Shown here: one piece after another, positions 1-8,818 of the stretch
Layout: the number at the start of each line of letters is the position of its first letter
Position numbering within the stretch: the stretch's first letter is position 1
IMG/VR virus record: IMGVR_UViG_3300043411_002742
Location: 1 to 44,918 of that record
DNA from: a virus
Length of the DNA stretch: 44,918 nucleotides
Reading direction: 5' to 3' (one strand)
Position numbers and translations under genes: made by a program
The notes under the pieces: model-generated
What the model was told of the DNA's origin: nothing
Seen by the model: the letters and a program-made list of their open reading frames with translations, nothing else
Database searches by the model: none

Positions 1-873
1 AGACTATTTGGTCTTGGCCAAAAAGACGATGAAGAAAAAACTTCATTCTTATTAGGTGTCTCCTCAGACGCCGAAGACCAAGCGCAAATGGCAAAATGGA
101 AATTAGAAAAAATAAGAACAGATCTTCGAAATGAAAATGCCAAAGACTTTGCAACTTCATTGCAGTCTTATTTAAAAGTTGAAAATATAGTTGTTAAGGT
201 TCGCCCAGGCAAAGAATATAAACTATCTGAAAAAATGCCAAATGTGGGTGAGTCTCTTGGAATTGCTTTCGCAGGTGTAGGCTCAAAAGGAAAATCATAT
301 ACAGAAAGACTTTTGAAATCTTGTGTAGTTAAAAATGTTGTGCTTACAGAGAACGGTTACTTCGAAGTTACAATAAATGATAATACAAATGTGATATTAA
401 ATAATAAAAAAATTCTTGTCACACGAGATGATTTGCTTGTCATGATAACTGACATAAAGAGTGCAGCGTCACTTCCTGCAGATGCTACTACAATTGAAGA
501 AAACAACGCCTCATTTAGCTCGAATAAGTTACTCGATTTTATGGGTAGTAAAAACGCTATTGTTCGTTCGTTCGAAGAAGCAGGTGGGAAAGGTCTTGCA
601 TGCACAATTGATTCGCTAAGCTTTAATTGGTTTGATCAACGTTGGGAAACCAGCGAAGAAAACTCTAAAGCACCAATGGGTTGTGATATTTCTATTTCAC
701 TTACACCAATACATGATATTGCGCCAGGTCTTGATTCAGATAACTTTAATCGTGCTCCAATATATAATGTTGGAAATATAATTGGGAAACTTACAGGTAA
801 AGAAACTCCTTCTCCCACAACTGAAGAACAAGTAAAAAAAGCAACAGATTCTGCTAAACGAAATGAAAAATAA
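1..873 (+). CDS. Putative tail-tube-initiator/baseplate protein (5' truncated)
   Basis: The reading frame is open from base 1 with no stop, so the gene starts outside the window; the ATG at 88 is probably an internal methionine. About 290 C-terminal residues are visible. I do not recognise a catalytic motif. The C-terminal half has a segment ending SLTPIHDIAPGLD, followed by a short charged tail, a pattern I associate with phage tail-tube or tube-initiator (gp48/gp54-like) proteins. Context supports this: the next two genes look like a LysM/gp53-type protein and a gp27-like hub, the usual order in contractile tails. The stop overlaps the next start (TAATG). The structural role is fairly likely; the specific assignment is inference. 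Confidence 0.5.
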   Translation, partial: RLFGLGQKDDEEKTSFLLGVSSDAEDQAQMAKWKLEKIRTDLRNENAKDFATSLQSYLKVENIVVKVRPGKEYKLSEKMPNVGESLGIAFAGVGSKGKSYTERLLKSCVVKNVVLTENGYFEVTINDNTNVILNNKKILVTRDDLLVMITDIKSAASLPADATTIEENNASFSSNKLLDFMGSKNAIVRSFEEAGGKGLACTIDSLSFNWFDQRWETSEENSKAPMGCDISISLTPIHDIAPGLDSDNFNRAPIYNVGNIIGKLTGKETPSPTTEEQVKKATDSAKRNEK

Positions 874-1163
874 TGGCTAAAAATCGATACTCAGATACAC
901 AGCTTGTCTCAAACCCAACAAGGCTTGGAACGAGCCGTATTCACCTTGCTGTCAAAGATGCTGTAACAAACAACCTTGTCTCTACAGAAACATACATTCT
1001 TAAAGGTTTTGAACGACTTGACACAATCGCAGGAAGAGTTTACGGTGACTCTGGATATTGGTGGATCATCGCAGCTGCAAGTGATATTGGATGGGGACTG
1101 CAGGTGCCTCCAGGAACAGTTCTTACAATTCCAAATTTTGAAGAAATTAAACAATTAATATGA
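873..1163 (+). CDS. LysM-domain baseplate wedge protein (gp53-like)
   Basis: This small 96-residue protein resembles T4 gp53 and P2 gpX-type tail proteins. Residues about 45-90 form a LysM-like module: the ERLDTIAGRVYGDSGYWW segment matches the 'D-x-I-A-x-x-x-Y-G-x-x-x-x-W-W' signature, followed by PPGTVLTIPN, the usual LysM end strand. In contractile tails such proteins bridge wedge or tube initiator and hub in the baseplate. The gene overlaps its upstream neighbour by one base and the next gene by four (ATGA), so translational coupling is likely. The LysM fold is confident; the gp53 equivalence is inferred from size and position. Confidence 0.7.
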   Translation: MAKNRYSDTQLVSNPTRLGTSRIHLAVKDAVTNNLVSTETYILKGFERLDTIAGRVYGDSGYWWIIAAASDIGWGLQVPPGTVLTIPNFEEIKQLI

Positions 1164-4042
1164 AAGATATTTTTACTCCAAGATCTTTAGAGGAAATTTA
1201 TAAAGTCGTCAGAGCAAAAGATTTTGAATCTGGACTTAAGTTTGTGACGCGTCCAGAAAAAGATATTTCAATTTACACAAAAGCACTAGAAGCAATTATT
1301 AATGATACGAATAATGGAACAAGATCAGCAGCACAAATCATAAGTCTTCTTTCAAATTTTCCTGAAGTTGCTAAAGTTCTAAGAGTATTTCCTTATATCG
1401 GCTCTGGAATTGCAAATGGAAATGTGTCTGTTAAAGAAGTATTGTGTCTTGATGATAATGATCCCGAAGGTACAAAGCTTGCAGTAATACAGAGTAATAC
1501 AGTTAAGCTTCATACAAATGTTCGTAATGCCAATGACGTTGCTTTGTTTTTAAGTGTAATTCCTACACTTGAACTGTCAAGAGCCGTTCCTTATCTTGAT
1601 GTTCAATTTCAAATAAAACGAAATTTCGGAAATGAAGCTGACAGACATTTTGCAACTGCACCATCGACATTGCGTTTTCTTGAAGGCGCAATTAGCTTAG
1701 GAAAAGACACAAAAAATCCTGATTATATAATGGGTAATGCATTGCAACAACGAAAAGGCGAAATAGGCGGAAAGTACGAAAAAAAAATAGATGATGTTGA
1801 TTTTACTGATATGAGTATTTTCACATCACCGCAAACGCTAGTTCCTTCGAATACAGCAAAAGGTGAAGGTAGAGCAGCTGAAGTAATAGACAGATTTAGA
1901 CCATTTATGTCACTTGAAGGTGTAGATATCACAGTCGTTCCAACGCCAGTTTATTCTACTGCTTATAAGACGATGAAGATGAGTTTGATTCTTCATGATC
2001 GTTCACGCTTGTCTGAAATATCAGACTTCATTCGTCCTGCCGTATATTCAGGTACATCAATTGAGATTGAGTATGGATGGAGTCATCCGGATGAAAATAA
2101 CGAAAATAATGTTTATGGACAGCTAATAAAGAAAATGAGGCTAACTGAGATTTATGGAATCACCAATTCATCATTTCAGTTTGATGCTTCAGGGCAAGTA
2201 AAGATTACGCTTGATCTTCATATGAAAGGTCACAATGAACTGATCACAAGTAAAATATCTGAGAGTGATAAATTTACATCACCTCAAAAAGCAATTGATG
2301 AAATTTCAGAAAAGATTTCGACACTTGTTTCTGCGATGCCTGCGAATGAAAAAGATCCTCGTGCATTTCAGGTTCTTAGTTCATTTGAAAGCGGTGAATT
2401 TCCTGATACAGAAAAATTCAAAAAAGATCTTAAAGGTTTTATTAAAGATCTTTCAGCAAGAACGCTAGATGAGTCATCACAAAAATTAAGCAAATTATTA
2501 AAAGATCAAAGTGAGAAAAATGGAATTAAAGGATTTTTAGAACAGCAGAATAAATCAAAGCAAGCTCATATAGATGACAAATTTTTGAAGATCAATTTTA
2601 TAAAAGGTGCAACAGGAAAAAGTGAAACTGATTTAGCAAAGAAAGATCCATTTTTACCAAGTGCATCAGAGCTCATAAATGAAGAATCACTAAGAGATGA
2701 TCTAGGTCTTGAAAAACAATTAGGGCAATTGAAACGCATGCACAGTGAGATTGCTAATACAATTTCAGAGGCAAAAGGAAATAAGAAAAACAGTGTTGTT
2801 TCACTTGCAAAAACAATGTTGATCTTTGTTGGCGAATCTCTTAAAGCAACAGGTAAATGGAGTGAAATTCAGTTTATCTATTATCCAATGAATGATTATG
2901 CAGGACTCTTTGGTGGCGTGAATATTGGGTCTTTTATGCTAGAGACTGCACATCTGCGGACAAAGATTTCTGAAGAGATGAAGTCCAAGAAATCAATCGA
3001 TATGTCACTTGGTGAATTTGTTACAACTGTTTTAAACGCATTTGTAGCAAATCCTAGATCAATCAACTATGGTCTAAGAGACATATACAAATCACCTGAT
3101 GGTGATTTTTTTAAAGAACCCAGGCTTCCTGAAAAAGTAGGTGAAGGAACTATTGCAAATCGTATGGATGCAATCCTCAAAGTTCGAGGTAAAGGTGCTG
3201 GTGTTTGGAAACAACCAACACTTTCAACATTCATTGAAACGCTTCCTCAAATGTCAGATGTAAATCCTTCAACTACAGGTGATGCGAATCGTGATGGAAA
3301 ATTGAAAAAAGGATCTGACATATTGCGAATTCATGTCTATGATCAGCAGTCATCATCATATGATGCGTTTGCAATTCTTAAAAATGCGCAAACACTTCTT
3401 CAAAATGCTTATGATTCAAAAGATAAAACATCAACACTTAAAGAAATAGAGAATCTAAAACAGCTTTTAAAAGCATCAGGAACAGGAATCATTATTGATG
3501 ATAAAGACGGAATTTTAAAAATCAGTGCAACACCTGAAGATATAAAGAAATTTGTAACGCAAACTGTTCCAACACTAACATATGGTTCAAACAACACAGG
3601 GATTATTAATGCGACACTTCAGTCGATTCAAGACCCTAGTCTCAATTCAATAAACATCATCCGAAATAACGATTTGAAAACCACGCAGCCTAACGGGTCA
3701 GGAATTGGTAATTTGCCATTGCGACTCATTCCTTCTAAAGTTGATGTCAACTTATTTGGCTGTCCGCTAATTCATATGCATCAGCAATTCTTTATCGATT
3801 TTGGAACAAACACATCAGTTGACAATTTTTACAACGTGAACCAAGTTACACATAAATTAGCTCCTGGAAAATTTGAAACCCACGCGCAATTGATTCCAAC
3901 AGATGCTTATGGTGTATATGAAAATCTTACACAGCGTCTCAAAATGCTTAATAAACGCATTGGTGTGCTAGGTGACACTCCTCCTTCATCTAATACACCA
4001 ATTAAATCAAGTAAAAAATCTAAAACGATTAAAAGAAAATAA
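1160..4042 (+). CDS. Large baseplate hub-like structural protein
   Basis: This 960-residue protein has no enzymatic motif that I recognise. A central segment (about residues 250-360) contains SLILHDRSRLSEISDFIRP and IEIEYGWSHPDEN, a pattern seen in hub proteins of large phages. The C-terminal part (about 850-930) reads PLIHMHQQFFIDFGTNTS, then a 'VNQVTHKLAPGKFET' strand, resembling the last domain of gp27-type hubs, where a tube-like beta barrel ends the protein. The middle (about 420-560) is lysine-rich and probably helical. It is coupled to the LysM gene by a 4-base overlap and closes the structural module before replication genes begin. The hub assignment is an inference from motif style, size and order. 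Confidence 0.5.
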   Translation: MKDIFTPRSLEEIYKVVRAKDFESGLKFVTRPEKDISIYTKALEAIINDTNNGTRSAAQIISLLSNFPEVAKVLRVFPYIGSGIANGNVSVKEVLCLDDNDPEGTKLAVIQSNTVKLHTNVRNANDVALFLSVIPTLELSRAVPYLDVQFQIKRNFGNEADRHFATAPSTLRFLEGAISLGKDTKNPDYIMGNALQQRKGEIGGKYEKKIDDVDFTDMSIFTSPQTLVPSNTAKGEGRAAEVIDRFRPFMSLEGVDITVVPTPVYSTAYKTMKMSLILHDRSRLSEISDFIRPAVYSGTSIEIEYGWSHPDENNENNVYGQLIKKMRLTEIYGITNSSFQFDASGQVKITLDLHMKGHNELITSKISESDKFTSPQKAIDEISEKISTLVSAMPANEKDPRAFQVLSSFESGEFPDTEKFKKDLKGFIKDLSARTLDESSQKLSKLLKDQSEKNGIKGFLEQQNKSKQAHIDDKFLKINFIKGATGKSETDLAKKDPFLPSASELINEESLRDDLGLEKQLGQLKRMHSEIANTISEAKGNKKNSVVSLAKTMLIFVGESLKATGKWSEIQFIYYPMNDYAGLFGGVNIGSFMLETAHLRTKISEEMKSKKSIDMSLGEFVTTVLNAFVANPRSINYGLRDIYKSPDGDFFKEPRLPEKVGEGTIANRMDAILKVRGKGAGVWKQPTLSTFIETLPQMSDVNPSTTGDANRDGKLKKGSDILRIHVYDQQSSSYDAFAILKNAQTLLQNAYDSKDKTSTLKEIENLKQLLKASGTGIIIDDKDGILKISATPEDIKKFVTQTVPTLTYGSNNTGIINATLQSIQDPSLNSINIIRNNDLKTTQPNGSGIGNLPLRLIPSKVDVNLFGCPLIHMHQQFFIDFGTNTSVDNFYNVNQVTHKLAPGKFETHAQLIPTDAYGVYENLTQRLKMLNKRIGVLGDTPPSSNTPIKSSKKSKTIKRK

Positions 4043-4083
4043 TCATTCTGCACAGTGTGAATAGATTAATATAGTTTTTCTGT

Positions 4084-5298
4084 ATGTTATGTGTGTCCAA
4101 AAATATTGTTGGAGCTACAAAACATTTGTTAATTAATGACAATAACGATCTAAGTTTTGTCAACGAACCTCCGCAAGATGTGTATTTTTATGATGAAAAT
4201 TTTGCAAAAACGAAATGTTTAAGAACATTGTTTTCATTAGAAAAAAAACAGTTTACAGCCCAAATTCCTGAACAATATAAAAAAGCATATAGTCAGCTTA
4301 CAAAAAATTCAGATAACAAAATACCTCCTTGGTTTCGATGTATTCCACAATCACAATATAAAGCTTTCCTAGATAATGCAAAAAACGAAATAACAAATCA
4401 GTTTCAAAAATGTAATGTTCAATATTACGAAAACACATTTTCTAAGCATACAATCGTATTTGATTCGCTGCAGCCATCAAAGATATCATTTGATGCAATA
4501 AAATCACATTCAAAATCCGAACAGTCATCTCCTGAAGCTGTGCTGAATACATTCATGCCATCAAGAGATGGTGTCACATCACCAATCGTTTATGATCGCC
4601 TTGGTTCGCGAACAGGACGGCTTAAGATCGCTTCAGGTCCGAATATTATGACTCTGAAAAAAGAATTTCGTAATGTTCTATGCTCAAGGTTTATAGGTGG
4701 AAAAATATTGTCAATCGACTATTCAGCTCTTGAAGCAAGAATAATGCTCTATTCAGTTGGTCGTGCAACATCGAATGGCGACCTATATGAGCTTATTGTA
4801 AATGAAGTTTTCGATGGTAAGTTAACACGTAACCAAGTTAAGGTTGCAGTTCTGTCACTTATTTTTGGTAGTGGAGAAGCTTACATAGCACATTCACTTG
4901 GAATTGAGAGAGTAGAAGCTAGAAGAATTTCAAAAGAAATAAGGAAATATTTTTGTGTGTCTATTCTTGAAAAGAAACTTATAGAGTCTATGGTTGATGG
5001 TCACATTCGAAATCATTATGGAAGACTTGTTGAAGTACCAGAAAATAACTTAATTGTAAATTCTTTTATACAATCAACAGGCGTTGATGTTGCACTTCAC
5101 GGGTTTACAAAGATTGTTGAATTTATTTCATCTATAAAATCAAAAATAAAACCTGTGCCTTTGTTTATTCAAACAGACGCAATAATTTTAGACATCCCTC
5201 CAGAGTTCACAGATTTGCCGATCTTGCTCAAAGCTGCTGAGTCAATTCCTGGATTTGTTCAAAGATTTCCTGTACATGTTGATCTGTTTGCGAAATAA
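4084..5298 (+). CDS. Family-A DNA polymerase-like protein, polymerase domain only
   Basis: The C-terminal 240 residues carry the family-A (Pol I) palm/fingers motifs. A TGRL segment (about residue 178) precedes motif A DYSALEARI (D212, E216). Motif B is R249-x3-K253-x7-F261-G, with Leu and Phe where Pol I has Phe762 and Tyr766. Motif C is QTDAIIL, so the usual H-D-E is T-D365-A. Both metal-binding aspartates remain, but the third acidic residue is lost. At 404 residues there is no 3'-5' exonuclease domain; the N-terminal 150 residues are unrecognised. A full polymerase III alpha subunit is encoded at 18334-23082, so this is probably an accessory or repair polymerase. No clear Shine-Dalgarno precedes the ATG. 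Confidence 0.75.
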   Translation: MLCVSKNIVGATKHLLINDNNDLSFVNEPPQDVYFYDENFAKTKCLRTLFSLEKKQFTAQIPEQYKKAYSQLTKNSDNKIPPWFRCIPQSQYKAFLDNAKNEITNQFQKCNVQYYENTFSKHTIVFDSLQPSKISFDAIKSHSKSEQSSPEAVLNTFMPSRDGVTSPIVYDRLGSRTGRLKIASGPNIMTLKKEFRNVLCSRFIGGKILSIDYSALEARIMLYSVGRATSNGDLYELIVNEVFDGKLTRNQVKVAVLSLIFGSGEAYIAHSLGIERVEARRISKEIRKYFCVSILEKKLIESMVDGHIRNHYGRLVEVPENNLIVNSFIQSTGVDVALHGFTKIVEFISSIKSKIKPVPLFIQTDAIILDIPPEFTDLPILLKAAESIPGFVQRFPVHVDLFAK

Positions 5299-5315
5299 TA
5301 CGAAAGGAGATAAAA

Positions 5316-5924
5316 ATGTACGAACTCACACCAGAAAAAATAACTGAAAATTATAATAAATTTGAATCGCTTTGCGAAAAACTGGGTGATAGAAGTGAAC
5401 CAATAAAGAAAATGCTTACAGATCTTGGAGATCGTTTGGCACTTTGTCCTGCGTCTGGTAAAATTGAGTTTCATAGTTGTTTTCCTGGTGGCCTTGTAGA
5501 TCATTCACTTCGTGTACTTCAAAATGCATATAAGCTTATGAAAGTATACGATTTAGATTTTCCTAAAGAAAGCATTATTCTTTCATGTTTGTTTCATGAT
5601 CTTGGAAAAGTTGGCGATATGACACAAGATTATTATGTTCCACAATCAAGTGATTGGCATAAGAGCAAAGGAATGCTGTATGAACATAATTCACATCTAA
5701 AATATATGTCTGTCCCACATCGTTCAATCTTTCTTCTTCAGCATTATGGAGTTCGACTTACGCATGATGAGACATTGGCAATTTTGCTGAATGACGGGCA
5801 ATACGTTCCAGAGAATAAAGCATATGCAATGCGTGAACCTTATATGTCAATGATCGTGCATCAAGCTGATGCTTTTTCGACACTTTGGGAGAAACATAAT
5901 CTAGTTTCTAACCCATCAAAGTAA
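5316..5924 (+). CDS. HD-domain phosphohydrolase
   Basis: This is a metal-dependent phosphohydrolase of the HD superfamily, 202 residues long. Visible metal ligands are the histidine in GGLVDHSLRV (about residue 66), the HD doublet in LFHDLGKVGD (H94-D95), further histidines in the 130-160 region, and a late IVHQADAFS aspartate. Family members hydrolyse nucleotides, cyclic nucleotides or oligonucleotides; the substrate cannot be read here. Position between a polymerase and the ssDNA-binding protein suggests nucleotide metabolism during replication. A strong AAAGGAG ribosome-binding site lies 8 bases before the ATG. Confidence 0.75.
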   Translation: MYELTPEKITENYNKFESLCEKLGDRSEPIKKMLTDLGDRLALCPASGKIEFHSCFPGGLVDHSLRVLQNAYKLMKVYDLDFPKESIILSCLFHDLGKVGDMTQDYYVPQSSDWHKSKGMLYEHNSHLKYMSVPHRSIFLLQHYGVRLTHDETLAILLNDGQYVPENKAYAMREPYMSMIVHQADAFSTLWEKHNLVSNPSK

Positions 5925-5932
5925 TATTTATA
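5925..5932 (+). promoter_or_regulatory. TATTTATA box before a gene lacking a Shine-Dalgarno
   Basis: The octamer TATTTATA lies 10 bases before the ATG at 5935, in place of a ribosome-binding site. Similar TAYTTA boxes precede several other small genes in the window. Its reverse complement equals the T4 late-promoter consensus TATAAATA, but the orientation is opposite to the genes, so promoter function is only a hypothesis. Confidence 0.3.
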
Positions 5933-5934
5933 GC

Positions 5935-6132
5935 ATGTCAAATTCACTCTTGAAACTGTATATTAAGCTTATCAGCGAATCACTAGTGACATCTGACAAG
6001 AGAGAAATAGAAAGAGAAGACGAAGAAACCGTTGATGAATTTAGCGGTGTCGGTGGTATCACTGGCGTAGTCTTGCCTCTTGGTGCTGAACCAAGTAACT
6101 CCCCTCGACCGAAATTAAAACGTAAGAAGTAA
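5935..6132 (+). CDS. Small protein with capsid-targeting-like N-terminus
   Basis: This 65-residue protein is of unknown function. Its N-terminus, MSNSLLKLYIKLISESLV, is an amphipathic helix ending in I-S-E. A charged linker, a glycine-rich GVGGITGVVLPLG segment and a basic tail (RPKLKRKK) follow. The N-terminal pattern recurs in other small proteins of this window and recalls T4 internal-protein targeting signals cut by the prohead protease at [I/L]-x-E. If cut there, the mature product would be a short peptide with a basic end, plausible for something packaged with DNA. No Shine-Dalgarno is visible; a TATTTATA box sits 10 bases upstream. Confidence 0.6.
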   Translation: MSNSLLKLYIKLISESLVTSDKREIEREDEETVDEFSGVGGITGVVLPLGAEPSNSPRPKLKRKK

Positions 6133-6227
6133 TTGTCTTGTACAGTTACAAATTATGTCATAATTTCTATTATCAAAGTAGACAAAAATACTTTTTAAAT
6201 TAATAAACAGAATAAAGGAATAATAAA

Positions 6228-7124
6228 ATGCCAATCGATTTAGAAGCAATTAGAAACAAAGTAAATCAACTTAGCGGTAATCTTAAGAGCAAATCAAATT
6301 TACAGTTTTGGAATCCAGATGTCGGAGATTATGTAATTCGTGTTCTTCCCTGGAAAGCAAATATCGATAATCAACCATTCAAAGAGCGATGGTTCTATTA
6401 TGGTATTGGCAAAAGAGGAATTCTTGCTCCTACGCAATTTCAAAAGCCTGATCCAATTCAAGAATTGATCAACAAACTTCATAATTCTGGAAAGAAAGAA
6501 GATAAAGAATTTGCAAAGAGACTTTATCCAAAAATGAGAGCGTATGCTCCTGTTATTATCAGAGGTGCTGAAGACAAGGGCGTCCATGTTTGGTCTTTCA
6601 ATAAAGCAATTTATTCACGTCTTCTTAATTTCTTTCTAGAAGGTGATGATATTCTTGATCAAACAGAAGGATTTGATCTTAAGGTAAAAGTTGCACGATC
6701 TGGAAAGATGTTCAACGGAAAAGCAAATCTTGAAATGACAGTTGATCTTGCACGTAAGGCTTCACCTGTTCTTGCAGACGAAACAAAAGCTGTTGCAATT
6801 CTTGATTCAGTTCCAAATCTTGATGAATATTATAAGCAACAGTCCTATGATGAAATCAAAGCAACGCTAACTGAATGGATGAATGCAGGTTCTCCTGACA
6901 AGGATGCACCTTCTACAACTGAAGCTACTGTAACTGCAGAGAGTGATGAACTTGATCAGTTAGCAAAAGACATAAGTGCTAAAACTGAAGTGTCTTCTGA
7001 AAAGAAAGAAGTTGCCAAGGCTAAGCCTGTGAAGAAAGATGCAGACGAAACGCCACCCGCATCAAAAGAATCAAAAAAGAAAATTGATGCAGCATTTGAC
7101 GAACTTGATTCGCTTTTAGATTAA
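6228..7124 (+). CDS. Single-stranded DNA-binding protein (T4 gp32-like)
   Basis: This 298-residue protein resembles phage gp32. The core contains GDYVIRVLPWK, PFKERWFYYGIG and VHVWSFNKAIYSRLLNFF, segments typical of gp32-type OB folds in T4-related and cyanophage genomes. The C-terminal 70 residues are low-complexity, lysine- and acid-rich, and end in an acidic FDELDSLLD tail, the expected docking site for replication partners. It coats ssDNA and organises the helicase, recombinase and polymerase encoded nearby. The AAAGGA ribosome-binding site is 8 bases upstream. The 95-base gap before it is AT-rich and may hold a promoter, but no convincing -35/-10 pair is visible. The classical gp32 zinc ligands are not obvious. 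Confidence 0.8.
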   Translation: MPIDLEAIRNKVNQLSGNLKSKSNLQFWNPDVGDYVIRVLPWKANIDNQPFKERWFYYGIGKRGILAPTQFQKPDPIQELINKLHNSGKKEDKEFAKRLYPKMRAYAPVIIRGAEDKGVHVWSFNKAIYSRLLNFFLEGDDILDQTEGFDLKVKVARSGKMFNGKANLEMTVDLARKASPVLADETKAVAILDSVPNLDEYYKQQSYDEIKATLTEWMNAGSPDKDAPSTTEATVTAESDELDQLAKDISAKTEVSSEKKEVAKAKPVKKDADETPPASKESKKKIDAAFDELDSLLD

Positions 7125-7144
7125 TATATTAAGGAAACAATCAT

Positions 7145-8818
7145 ATGAATAAGCCTTCGAAAAAGGATAAAGCTGAGTTGTCTTCACAGCAAAATGCAGA
7201 TGTCGATAATTTTACAAGTGATCTTATCAAAGATCTCAATAGAGAGCACGGACAAAAAATTGCTTTTAATTTGAGTACAGATGATGCACCAACTGTAATA
7301 AAGCGTTGGATATCTACTGGTTCAAGGCTCCTAGATTATATGATTGCAAATAGGCGCAATGGAGGTTTACCGGAAGGACGAATTATTGAAATTTATGGTT
7401 CACCCTCAACCGGTAAATCTCACATTGCTTTACAAATATGTAAATCAACACAAAAGCTTGGAGGGATTGTTGTTTATATCGATACCGAAAATGCAACATC
7501 ACTCGAAAAGCTTCATCAAATGGGAATTGATGTCTCAAAGAGATTCGTGTTTATTGAAACTTCATGTACAGAAGAAGTCTTTTCCGTCATTGAAAATACA
7601 ATTCTTAAAGCAAAAGTAATTAATAAAGATTTGCCAATTACGATTGTTTGGGATTCTGTTGCTGCAACATCTCCAAAGCAAGAATTGTTGAACGGTTATG
7701 ACAAGGATACAATTGGTCTTCAAGCTCGTGTAATTTCAAAAGCTATGCGAAAGATTACAGGACTAATTGGAAGCACAAACACAACGTTGATATGTCTAAA
7801 TCAGACAAGAACAAAGGTTGGTGTAATGTTTGGAGATCCTACATGTGTAGATCCTGAAACTACTAAAGTGACGATAAAACAACCGATTCAAAAAATGGAT
7901 TTTAAAACAGCGGTATCAAAATATGATTTGACACCAAGACCAGAACTTGACAAATATAAAGTTGATGTTACTGTTGACATAACACCATACAAAATAACAT
8001 TAGCTGAATTATCTAAAAGATTTCTAAAAAATTCTGACCTATCAACTCCAAAAGTTTATGATATGTCAGAGCACGAATTAGAAATTTTGAGTGCAGATGA
8101 AAATGGTGATGAGGTGTTCAAGCCACTTACGCACTTTGTTGTAAAAGATGAAGTTGTTGAACACTATCAATTAGGCGAGCTTAAAGGAACAGCAGATCAT
8201 CGAGTCCTTGTAGGAAAAGAATACATTACTCTCAAAGATCATCCAGAAGCGAAATTAGTTCAAAGCCCTATAAATGTTGTTGATGTTTCTGTTGACGAAA
8301 CACAATGTTATGTTGCTAATGGACACATCAATCATAATACAACACCCGGTGGAATGGCAATTCCTTTTCATGCAAGTGTTCGATTAGCTCTCACAGGTGG
8401 GTCGAAAATTATGTCCAAGGATGGTGAAACTGCTCTTGGTATTAATGTGATTGCTCGTACAGCAAAAAACAAGGTGGCAATGCCATTTCGAAAATCTGAA
8501 TTTGAGATTCATTTTGGCAAAGGCATTGTTGAGCATGAACAAATCTTTGATATTATGCGAGACAAAGGAGCGCAAATCGTTGATGGGAAAAAAATTCTTA
8601 TTGATGGTAAAGGTGCTTGGAAGCAAATGAAAGTTAATGACGAAAAGACAGGTGAAGTTCTTTATGAAAAGAGTTTTTACAAGAATGAATTTGATAAACT
8701 CTTTATAGATCCTGAAGCAGGTCCATATCTTGAAGCCGCATTTGAAAAAATTATGGTAAAAGACGCGTCAAATATGTTATCAGATCTTGATGAATCGAAA
8801 GATGAAGAAGAAAAATGA
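7145..8818 (+). CDS. RecA/UvsX-family recombinase interrupted by an intein
   Basis: This is a strand-exchange recombinase for replication restart and repair. Walker A is GSPSTGKS (residues 85-92). The IVWDSVAATSPKQE segment provides Walker B and L1, and NQTRTKVGVMFGDPT leads into the L2 loop. The 557-residue product contains a 165-residue intein (residues 234-398). Removing it joins FGDPT to TTPGGMAI, rebuilding the RecA L2 signature (compare FGNPETTTGG of bacterial RecA) and leaving a 392-residue protein. The C-terminus is acidic. An AAGGA ribosome-binding site lies 10 bases upstream. It follows the ssDNA-binding protein, as expected for partners, and overlaps dUTPase by 4 bases. It is closer to RecA than T4 UvsX at L2. 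Confidence 0.88.
   Translation: MNKPSKKDKAELSSQQNADVDNFTSDLIKDLNREHGQKIAFNLSTDDAPTVIKRWISTGSRLLDYMIANRRNGGLPEGRIIEIYGSPSTGKSHIALQICKSTQKLGGIVVYIDTENATSLEKLHQMGIDVSKRFVFIETSCTEEVFSVIENTILKAKVINKDLPITIVWDSVAATSPKQELLNGYDKDTIGLQARVISKAMRKITGLIGSTNTTLICLNQTRTKVGVMFGDPTCVDPETTKVTIKQPIQKMDFKTAVSKYDLTPRPELDKYKVDVTVDITPYKITLAELSKRFLKNSDLSTPKVYDMSEHELEILSADENGDEVFKPLTHFVVKDEVVEHYQLGELKGTADHRVLVGKEYITLKDHPEAKLVQSPINVVDVSVDETQCYVANGHINHNTTPGGMAIPFHASVRLALTGGSKIMSKDGETALGINVIARTAKNKVAMPFRKSEFEIHFGKGIVEHEQIFDIMRDKGAQIVDGKKILIDGKGAWKQMKVNDEKTGEVLYEKSFYKNEFDKLFIDPEAGPYLEAAFEKIMVKDASNMLSDLDESKDEEEK
7844..8338 (+). mobile_element. Mini-intein in the RecA-like recombinase
   Basis: The protein element runs from Cys234 to Asn398 of the host protein (165 residues). 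It starts CVDPETTKVTI (block A), contains block B as KGTADHRVLV with the T-x-D-H signature, and ends VANGHINHN, followed by Thr as the +1 nucleophile. These are all residues needed for standard class 1 splicing: Cys1, block B Thr/His, penultimate His, terminal Asn and +1 Thr. No LAGLIDADG, HNH or other endonuclease motif is present, so it is a mini-intein that cannot home by itself. The roughly 100 residues between blocks A and B are charged and probably a residual insertion. Insertion in the DNA-binding L2 loop makes recombinase activity depend on splicing. Confidence 0.9.

Noticed and set aside
7860-8320. Homing endonuclease inside the recombinase intein
   Set aside because: No LAGLIDADG, HNH, GIY-YIG or Vsr-like motif is visible in the ~100 residues between blocks A and B.
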